Made by a program: the position numbers and the translations under genes. The notes beneath the pieces are model-generated. The model was given only the letters and a program-made list of their open reading frames with translations. It did no database searches and was not told where the DNA came from. 11,716 nt of DNA from Chthonomonas sp. UBA2387 (lineage in GTDB: Bacteria > Armatimonadota > Fimbriimonadia > Fimbriimonadales > Fimbriimonadaceae): the NCBI GenBank assembly GCA_002343445.1, contig DDSP01000080.1, forward strand, positions 1 to 11,716, read 5' to 3'. This document shows, piece after piece, positions 1 to 5,039 of the stretch. Position 1 is the first letter of the stretch. Each line of letters begins with the position of its first letter.

Positions 1-957
1 GCTCTGGCGTTCGGCCAGCAGTCTCTGGAAGCCGAAGGCCAAATCGTGGTCTTCGATTGGGGCGGGGGCACCCTCGACGTGACGACGCTCGAAATGATGG
101 AGGGCGTGCTGGACATTCGCTCGAGTTTCGGCGATCCGCACCTCGGAGGCAAGGACTTCGACGACAAGATGATCGACCTGTTGCTGCAGAAGTTCGCGGC
201 GGCCGGAGGCGACTGTTCGAAGCAGTTCGATCCGCGCAGAACGCTCGAGCGGGCCGCCGAGACGGCGGTGAAGGACCTGACGGTCAGTACCTCTGCTTCG
301 GTGTATGTGAATCTATTCGGGCACAAAGCGGGCGAGATCGCCGACCTAGAGGCAACGGTGACGCGGGAAGAGTTCGAGGCGGCCGCCCGCGACTTGCTCG
401 ACCGCGCGCGGGTCGTCGTGAATCGAGCCCTCAAGGCGGGCAAGTTCAGGCCGAGCTCGATCCACAAGGTCTTGCTCGTGGGAGGCACGACCTACATCCC
501 CGCAGTGCGGCAGTTGGTCGCAGAACTGTTCGGGATAGAGGGCTCGACGGAGGTCGATCCCGACCTGGCGGTCGTCATGGGCGCAGCGATTCAGGCATCG
601 ATCGCAACCGACCAGGCGGGCGAATGGGCGCCGGTCTTCGGCCAGATAATGGGTACTGCCCAGCTCGAGGACGGCGCCAAGCGCATTGAAGCCCTCATGG
701 GCGGTGGGCGCGGTGTTGCACCTATCCCAGCAACGCCTGTGGCTCCAGTCTCCGACTCACCGCTCAGGCGCAAGTACGAATCGTTGCTCAAGCGTGCCAG
801 CAAGTTGATGGACTCGGGGAAGAAACCATCACAAACCGGGAGACTCGCTCGCGCGATCGAAGTACTAGAAACAGCAATCCAATCAGGCGATCCTGCAAGA
901 TGCGAATCTGCGGGAGGTGCATTGGTGGATGCTGTGTTTGAATACGAGGTAGATTAG
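1..957 (+). CDS. Hsp70-family (DnaK-like) ATPase, 5'-truncated, no canonical substrate-binding beta domain
   Basis: This is the C-terminal part (318 visible codons) of an Hsp70-type ATPase; the frame is open from base 1, so the true start lies outside the window. Visible codons 19-24 read DWGGGT, the phosphate-2 loop (DLGGGT in DnaK). Codons 44-54 carry GDPHLGGKDFD, and codons 159-167 carry LVGGTTYIP, the adenosine-binding loop, followed by a DPDLAVVMGAA segment. By alignment from memory with E. coli DnaK, about 180 N-terminal residues are missing. After the ATPase domain (about codon 204) there is no hydrophobic linker and no beta-sandwich. A tail of about 110 residues follows: a Gly/Pro/Ala-rich stretch, then a helical region ending in a pattern like the end of a DnaK lid (AIEVLETAIQSGD...ALVDAVFEYE). 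It is followed 2 bases later by a J-domain gene, its likely partner. ATPase family membership is certain; client and role are unknown. Confidence 0.93.
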   Translation, partial: ALAFGQQSLEAEGQIVVFDWGGGTLDVTTLEMMEGVLDIRSSFGDPHLGGKDFDDKMIDLLLQKFAAAGGDCSKQFDPRRTLERAAETAVKDLTVSTSASVYVNLFGHKAGEIADLEATVTREEFEAAARDLLDRARVVVNRALKAGKFRPSSIHKVLLVGGTTYIPAVRQLVAELFGIEGSTEVDPDLAVVMGAAIQASIATDQAGEWAPVFGQIMGTAQLEDGAKRIEALMGGGRGVAPIPATPVAPVSDSPLRRKYESLLKRASKLMDSGKKPSQTGRLARAIEVLETAIQSGDPARCESAGGALVDAVFEYEVD

Positions 958-959
958 CA

Positions 960-2294
960 TTGACGGGTAGCGCAACATTCTACGACGTACTGGGCATTAG
1001 CGCCAATGCCGACGAAGACGAAATCAAGCGAGCTTACTTTAGGGGGATCAAGGCCCATCCGCCCGAGAAAGACGCCGAGGGTTACCAGCGAATCCGTGAA
1101 GCTTACGAGACCCTGAGCGATCGTACAGCCAGAAAGGAATACGACGCATTACTGGAAGGTGGCGACGAGGTTCGAGAACTGCTTGACAAAGCCAACGACC
1201 ATATGGCCAACGAGCGTTTTGAGGACGCCCGATCGTGCCTGAAAACAGTGATCGCGCTAGCTTCAGAAGCGGACGCGGCATGGAACCTTTACGGCATCTG
1301 TTGTTTGCACTTGGAACGCTATGAGGAGGCACTCAAGGTCTTCACTGCCCTGATGAACCGTGCCCCAGACGTCGCGCTTTACGCTGCCCACGCCGGGCAT
1401 TCGGAGCTGTTTCTAGCAGAGGAGTCGGTTAGAGACTCCGAAAAGGCCAAGCACTACCGCCTCGCGCGCGCCCACTTCGAGAAAGCGCTCGCCCTTGACC
1501 CAGGCAACCACCACCATCACCTTGGCCTGGCGAGGGTCTACAGCGAGGAGTGCAGATTCGATGAGGCAATCGCTGCGGTGTGGGGTGCGATCCACGCGGA
1601 TGAGTCGGTCGATCTGGGCGATCTGGAAGCTCTGTTCGAGCTTTGTTGGCTGCACATTTACAAACACGACTTGACGGGTGTGGGAAAGATCGCCGATGAG
1701 ATTGAGAAGATCACGCCAGCCGATCCTGAGGTTCGCCGCTATGTCGCGCACAGGTTTGCCCGATTGAGTGGCATGCTCTTAGAAGTCAAAGCATTCGACG
1801 CGGCAAAGAGCGCCGCCGACGCCGCCCTTAAGTTTGATCCAGGCGATGGGGACCTCGTCGGCCTGAAAGACTACATCAATAGAGTCATCCTTGCGTCCAA
1901 CGCGTTCGACAGGCTTGTACACGATTCTGAGGTCATCCCCCCGATCAAGTTGTTGTGCGTCGTGCTTGTCACGGATCTCACGGGAGAATCGATGGACGAT
2001 CGTGATGGGCAAGTTGATCGGGCCCTTGAAGCTATCGGTGGTTATTATGGTCACGATGTCGTCATGTCGGTCAATCGCCTGCGGACGCACTATTCGCAAT
2101 TGTATTCCTTGAATCATCGACTGTTTGAGGCTATAGATCATGCAGCGAAGGGCCACCCGCCTTCTACTTATTCTGGTGGATCCACCGGAAGCGGGTGCAT
2201 ACTCTTGCTGATACAGGCGGTTACGGTTGGTGGCTTTCTGGGAGCTACTCCTGAGCTAGCCCGGTATCTCCTGTCGCTTGGACCATTCAGGTAG
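960..2294 (+). CDS. J-domain protein with TPR repeats and hydrophobic C-terminus (HPP instead of HPD)
   Basis: This 444-residue protein is a probable co-chaperone of the upstream Hsp70. The TTG start at 960 is supported by GAGGT at 946-950, 9 bases upstream and inside the end of the Hsp70 gene. Residues 7-65 form a J domain (FYDVLGISANADEDEIKRAY, then GYQRIREAYETLSD and a YDALL end). The usual HPD tripeptide, which stimulates Hsp70 ATPase activity, reads H33-P34-P35 followed by EKD. Residues about 73-300 are alpha-helical with TPR-like repeats, for example AWNLYGICCLHLERYEEALKVF (in two parts, 107-128) and ARAHFEKALALDPGN (169-183), and include a run of four histidines at 184-187. The C-terminus (about 404-440) is a Gly/Ser segment followed by a hydrophobic stretch that could anchor in or touch a membrane. 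The gene uses more A/T at third positions than most of the window. J-domain membership is secure; client and membrane anchoring are inferred. Confidence 0.9.
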   Translation: MTGSATFYDVLGISANADEDEIKRAYFRGIKAHPPEKDAEGYQRIREAYETLSDRTARKEYDALLEGGDEVRELLDKANDHMANERFEDARSCLKTVIALASEADAAWNLYGICCLHLERYEEALKVFTALMNRAPDVALYAAHAGHSELFLAEESVRDSEKAKHYRLARAHFEKALALDPGNHHHHLGLARVYSEECRFDEAIAAVWGAIHADESVDLGDLEALFELCWLHIYKHDLTGVGKIADEIEKITPADPEVRRYVAHRFARLSGMLLEVKAFDAAKSAADAALKFDPGDGDLVGLKDYINRVILASNAFDRLVHDSEVIPPIKLLCVVLVTDLTGESMDDRDGQVDRALEAIGGYYGHDVVMSVNRLRTHYSQLYSLNHRLFEAIDHAAKGHPPSTYSGGSTGSGCILLLIQAVTVGGFLGATPELARYLLSLGPFR

Positions 2295-2332
2295 CGGAGC
2301 GGCCGCTTCGCCGACCCGCGCAGCTATTCGCC

Positions 2333-3514
2333 TTAGAGCGGCAGTACGGGCATCGACGTCTGCCGACGCGAGAGGAACTCGCAACCCGATTCCGTCACCA
2401 GCACCATCTCCTCGATCCCCAGATACCCCCGGCCCGACGGCTCGACGCCGAGTTCCAGCGTGTACACCTGACCCGCCTCGACGGGGTGGCGCGGCGTCTC
2501 GCCGTACCGCTCCCATTGCGGGCCGAGGATGCCGCCCCCGTCGTGCGCCATGCGACCCACCTGGTGCCCCACGGCGTGCATGTACTCCGGATAGCCCGCC
2601 CCGGTGATCGCGGCCCTCGCGGCGGCGTCCACGGTCCAGCCATGCACCCCCGGCCTCAGCGCCTCGGCGGCGGCCGAGATCGCCCGGTTCACCGCATCCA
2701 ACGCCCGCGAAACGTCCTCCGGCACAGCGTCGCCCACATACCAACACCGCTGCAGGTCGCTGGCATAGCCCTCCACCAGCAAGCCGAGATCGATGTGGAA
2801 CACATGCCCTTCGGCGATCCGAATGGTCGAAGAAGGGATGCCGTGGCCCACCATCGAATCGGGCCCCGAGTTCACGATCGGATCGCCCACAGGGTCCCAC
2901 GAAAAGCCATAGCCCCGCGCCCCGGCCCATTCGTGCACAGCGTCGTAGACCTCGCGCTCGGTGCGGCCGATTCGGGCGAAGCCCTCGATGAACCGGAACG
3001 CCTCCTCCGTCGCCGCGATGGCCCCGCGCATCCGCCTCAGTTCCTCGCCGCTCTTCACGCCGCGCAGGTGCAGCAGCAGGGGCTCGGCGCTGACGAGTTC
3101 GATGGGCAAGCCCTCGAGGTGCTTCTCCAGCACACGAAACATGCCGAGCGTCAGACCGTCGGCCTTGTCGTCCGATTCCGACCAGTTCACGGCCACTTTG
3201 CCGCCACCGGGCATCTCCCTTTCGAGGACTTCTCGCAAAGGTGGACGGATGGATTGGACGTAGGGCACAACCGCGTCCCAGTCGCCGCTGGCGACGAGCG
3301 GATCGGCGTCGTAGTTGCCGACGACGGCCACCTTACGCCCGTTCTTGAACACGATGAGTGCGCTTTGCCACGTCAGGCCGCCATCGAGAACGAGGGGCAA
3401 GACGGGGTCCGAACCGCCGGATGTTTCGCGCACAAAGGTCATCCACGCGTCGTAGGGGCCGGTTCTCAGCCACTGGGCGGCTTGGTCGAGTTTCTGTCGG
3501 GAGATCGCGCTCAT
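2333..3514 (-). CDS. M24-family metallopeptidase (Xaa-Pro aminopeptidase / prolidase type)
   Basis: The product is a 393-residue cytosolic metallopeptidase of the pita-bread fold, expected to cleave X-Pro bonds in peptides with two metal ions. Residues about 1-150 match a creatinase-type N-terminal domain; about 155-385 form the catalytic domain. All five metal ligands of the family can be placed: D242 (in HIDLG), D253 (in ASDLQR), H317 (in HAVGH), E354 (in TLELG) and E368 (in GIEEMVLV). H224 (VGHG) and H324 (AHDGG) fit the conserved substrate or catalytic histidines. The ATG at 3514 is preferred because AGGA lies 9 bases upstream; a TTG at 3523 would add three residues but sits almost on the same ribosome site. 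No signal peptide is seen. It stands alone, convergent with the J-domain gene and divergent from the beta-barrel gene. The exact specificity (aminopeptidase P, prolidase or other) cannot be told. Confidence 0.93.
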   Translation of the reverse strand: MSAISRQKLDQAAQWLRTGPYDAWMTFVRETSGGSDPVLPLVLDGGLTWQSALIVFKNGRKVAVVGNYDADPLVASGDWDAVVPYVQSIRPPLREVLEREMPGGGKVAVNWSESDDKADGLTLGMFRVLEKHLEGLPIELVSAEPLLLHLRGVKSGEELRRMRGAIAATEEAFRFIEGFARIGRTEREVYDAVHEWAGARGYGFSWDPVGDPIVNSGPDSMVGHGIPSSTIRIAEGHVFHIDLGLLVEGYASDLQRCWYVGDAVPEDVSRALDAVNRAISAAAEALRPGVHGWTVDAAARAAITGAGYPEYMHAVGHQVGRMAHDGGGILGPQWERYGETPRHPVEAGQVYTLELGVEPSGRGYLGIEEMVLVTESGCEFLSRRQTSMPVLPL

Positions 3515-3568
3515 CGCGTCCAATCCTAGCGCAAACGCGGCAAAAAATCGCCTTCTCAGCCCGTTGGG

Positions 3569-3598
3569 TTGACAAACCGCTCAAGGTTCTGCTATCGT
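3569..3598 (+). promoter_or_regulatory. Sigma-70-type promoter of the beta-barrel protein gene
   Basis: A perfect TTGACA -35 box (3569-3574) is followed by an 18-base spacer and TATCGT (3593-3598, 4 of 6 match to TATAAT). The bases TGC directly before it make an extended -10. Transcription would begin near 3605, giving a leader of roughly 97 bases before the GTG at 3702. The element sits in the divergent region between the M24 gene and the barrel gene and points at the latter. Not tested; the call is by consensus match only. Confidence 0.7.
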
Positions 3599-3701
3599 CC
3601 CACCGGCAAAGAATGCCAATTGGCTGGATTCGCAGGATCGGATGCTCAGGGAAGAGATCGGATACTGAGGCAGGTCCCGAGAGCCAGCAGGAGAATGTGC
3701 C

Positions 3702-4226
3702 GTGAAGAAAACTCTACAACTTCTGATCGTTGCCGGCGCGCTTGCGACCGCGCCCCTCGCCCTCGCACAAGATGGTCCGGCCAAGGGTGCCAAGACGGTT
3801 CAGCTGAACGGTCTGTATGACAACTTTGGCGGTTTCCGCTCTTGGAACCTCAACATCGGCGGCTCGATGTTCTTCAGCGACGTGCTGGAGGGCATTGGCG
3901 GCATCGCCTACAGCGAAGCCCGCGACGGCGGCGTTTCCACCAAGGCGACCGCCATCAGCCTCGGTGCCAACTACTACTTCAACACCAACATGGCCCAGGT
4001 CCAGGCTTGGCACCCGTACGTTGGCGCTCGCTATGCGCGCTACAACTTCTCGGGCGGCGGCATGGACGGCAACGCCGATTCGTGGGCGGGCGCTGTGGGC
4101 GCGCACTACTTCCTTCGCGAAGGCGTGTCGCTCAACCCCGAGTTCCGCTTCGGCCGAGTCAAGGGCGGCGGAGTCAGCGAGAATCAGACCAGCTTCGGCA
4201 TCGGTCTCACCATCTGGCTGAACTAG
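3702..4226 (+). CDS. Small outer-membrane beta-barrel protein (secreted, OmpA/OmpW-like barrel)
   Basis: The 174-residue product has a clear signal peptide: MKK, a hydrophobic core (LLIVAGALATAPLA), and a likely signal peptidase I site after A20-L21-A22, before Q23. The mature part alternates polar and aromatic/hydrophobic residues in strand-sized blocks separated by Gly/Asn/Asp turns, for example AISLGANYYFN, HPYVGARYARYNFSGG, WAGAVGAHYFL and NPEFRFGRVKG. It ends on a terminal strand TSFGIGLTIWLN. The size suits an eight-stranded barrel. The GTG start at 3702 is set by AGGAGAA at about 3690-3696 and by the signal peptide. It is a single-gene unit with its own promoter upstream and a strong terminator downstream. 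The barrel fold and outer-membrane location are inferred; no specific family or ligand is recognised. Confidence 0.8.
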   Translation: MKKTLQLLIVAGALATAPLALAQDGPAKGAKTVQLNGLYDNFGGFRSWNLNIGGSMFFSDVLEGIGGIAYSEARDGGVSTKATAISLGANYYFNTNMAQVQAWHPYVGARYARYNFSGGGMDGNADSWAGAVGAHYFLREGVSLNPEFRFGRVKGGGVSENQTSFGIGLTIWLN

Positions 4227-4246
4227 TCCCTCAACAACGCGAAACG

Positions 4247-4280
4247 AGCGGCGTTCGGCCCAAAGCCGGACGCCGCTTTT
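4247..4280 (+). terminator. Intrinsic terminator after the beta-barrel gene
   Basis: A 13-base arm AGCGGCGTTCGGC (4247-4259) pairs with GCCGGACGCCGCT (4265-4277), with a single T-G wobble and a 5-base loop. It is followed at once by a short T run (4277-4280). It lies 20 bases after the barrel stop codon and about 34 bases before the next promoter, so it insulates the rpmH operon from upstream transcription. Confidence 0.88.
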
Positions 4281-4296
4281 CCATGTCGGACCCACA

Positions 4297-4319
4297 CCGA
4301 GGAAATCCTCGGGTATAAT
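4297..4319 (+). promoter_or_regulatory. rpmH operon promoter: consensus -10 with inverted repeat in the spacer
   Basis: TATAAT at 4314-4319 is a perfect -10 box. The -35 region is weak: the best place at 17-base spacing (4291-4296) reads CCCACA. Immediately upstream of the -10 lies a perfect inverted repeat, CCGAGGA-AA-TCCTCGG (4297-4312), occupying most of the spacer. Transcription would start near A4326, about 34 bases before the rpmH ATG. The weak -35 plus a palindrome in the spacer suggests control by a bound protein, but no regulator is identified. Confidence 0.65.
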
Positions 4320-4337
4320 ACGCGGACTTTGCCTCCC

Positions 4338-4347
4338 GAGGAGGTGA
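4338..4347 (+). promoter_or_regulatory. Strong Shine-Dalgarno site shared by rpmH and possibly rnpA
   Basis: GAGGAGGTGA is an almost complete complement of the 16S 3' end. It ends 12 bases before the rpmH ATG at 4360, a longer spacing than usual. A GTG in the rnpA frame (4344-4346) lies within the site itself. This layout matters for deciding where rnpA starts. Confidence 0.75.
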
Positions 4348-4844
4348 CCAAGGTTTCCAATGAAACGCACATTCCAACCGAACAACCGCAAGCGGAAGAA
4401 GACGCACGGCTTCCGTGTGCGGATGCGCACGACCGACGGACAGAACGTGATCAAGCGGCGTCGAGCGCGGGGCCGCCATCGTCTGGGCGCCTGAACGGGC
4501 ACCTGAACAGGGGGCTCTCGAAGCGCCGATTCGACGAAGTGTTCCAAGAAGGCCGACGAATCCAGACGCGGTTCTGCCGCATCGTCGCCCTCGAAGGAAC
4601 GGGTCGCATCGGATTCGCCACCGCCAAGGCGATCGGTTCCAAACCGAAACGCAATCGCGCCAAACGACGACTGCGAGAAGCCGTCCGCTTGTTCGCCGGG
4701 TCCCTGCCGCCGAACGCCGACGTCGTCTTCGTGGGCAAAGCCTCGTTGCAGGACGCCGCGTGGAGCGCCTTGGTGAACGATCTCGGCGATGGAATGCGAG
4801 CGCTGGGTGGCCTGTGGGCAAACGAATCGGCATCGGACTTGTGA
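4344..4844 (+). CDS. rnpA: Ribonuclease P protein component; start uncertain, frame spans all of rpmH
   Basis: This is the protein subunit of RNase P, which helps the catalytic RNA mature the 5' ends of tRNAs. The conserved domain begins near 4503-4512 (NRGLSKRRFDEVFQEGRR) and contains RIGFATAKAIG and the basic signature KRNRAKRRLREAVRLF, with the RNR motif at residues 103-105 counted from 4344. The start is unclear. In this frame the only ATG/GTG/TTG codons ahead of the conserved domain are TTG 4329 and GTG 4344, both upstream of rpmH; the next, GTG 4539, falls inside the domain. GTG 4344 gives 166 residues with an N-terminal extension of about 54 residues read out of frame through rpmH. The alternative is a rare CTG start at 4491 (overlapping the rpmH stop) or 4503 (114 residues, normal family length). 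The family call is certain; the N-terminus is not. Confidence 0.9.
   Translation: MTKVSNETHIPTEQPQAEEDARLPCADAHDRRTERDQAASSAGPPSSGRLNGHLNRGLSKRRFDEVFQEGRRIQTRFCRIVALEGTGRIGFATAKAIGSKPKRNRAKRRLREAVRLFAGSLPPNADVVFVGKASLQDAAWSALVNDLGDGMRALGGLWANESASDL
4360..4494 (+). CDS. rpmH: 50S ribosomal protein L34
   Basis: A 44-residue gene translated directly from the sequence. It begins MKRTFQPNNRKRKKTHGF and continues RVRMRTTDGQNVIKRRRARGRHRLGA, the diagnostic L34 sequence at normal length. The protein binds domain I of 23S rRNA in the large subunit. It is the first gene after the promoter at 4314-4319. Its reading frame is fully contained within the longest open frame of rnpA (see that entry), and its TGA stop (4492-4494) overlaps a CTG in the rnpA frame at 4491. 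Identity is certain. Confidence 0.97.
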   Translation: MKRTFQPNNRKRKKTHGFRVRMRTTDGQNVIKRRRARGRHRLGA

Positions 4845-5023
4845 AAATGTATCAACGCACGACGCGCTGGATGCCGCCGACCTGTCGCTTCACCCCAAGC
4901 TGCTCCCAATACACCCTCGAAGCCATCGAGAAATACGGATTGATGAAGGGCACGTGGATGGGCGTCAAGCGCATCGCGCGCTGTCACCCCGGCAACCCGG
5001 GCGGACACGATCCCGTACCCTAA
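4814..5023 (+). CDS. yidD: Membrane protein insertion efficiency factor YidD
   Basis: The 69-residue product is a small membrane-associated protein that aids YidC-dependent insertion. The family core is present: LVKMYQRTTRWMPPTCRF, then TPSCSQYTLEAIEKYG, a basic segment WMGVKRIARC, and the closing HPGNPGGHDPVP. The three conserved cysteines are C24, C30 and C57. The GTG at 4814 is chosen because it gives the family's usual N-terminal amphipathic helix (GKRIGIGLVKMYQR); GTG 4841 or ATG 4847 would cut into it, while extension further upstream adds residues with no family likeness. It overlaps the end of rnpA by 31 bases, which points to coupled translation, and lies 16 bases before yidC. Confidence 0.93.
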   Translation: MGKRIGIGLVKMYQRTTRWMPPTCRFTPSCSQYTLEAIEKYGLMKGTWMGVKRIARCHPGNPGGHDPVP

Positions 5024-5039
5024 TCAGACGATTCGCACC

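Noticed and set aside
1503..1525. Run of four histidine codons in the J-domain protein as an affinity-tag or metal site.
   Set aside because: The run sits inside a TPR helix at a position where single polar residues vary; four histidines alone do not support a metal site.
2294..2311. GC-rich near-palindrome GCGGAGCGGCCGCTTCGC between the convergent J-domain and M24 genes, as a bidirectional terminator.
   Set aside because: It has one central mismatch pair, leaves almost no loop, and no T run follows on either strand.
2486..3529. 347-codon plus-strand frame opposite the M24 peptidase.
   Set aside because: The M24 frame has all metal ligands; the opposite frame shows no domain pattern.
4539..4541. 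GTG as the start of rnpA.
   Set aside because: It would remove the conserved KRRF residues that precede the first helix of the RnpA domain.
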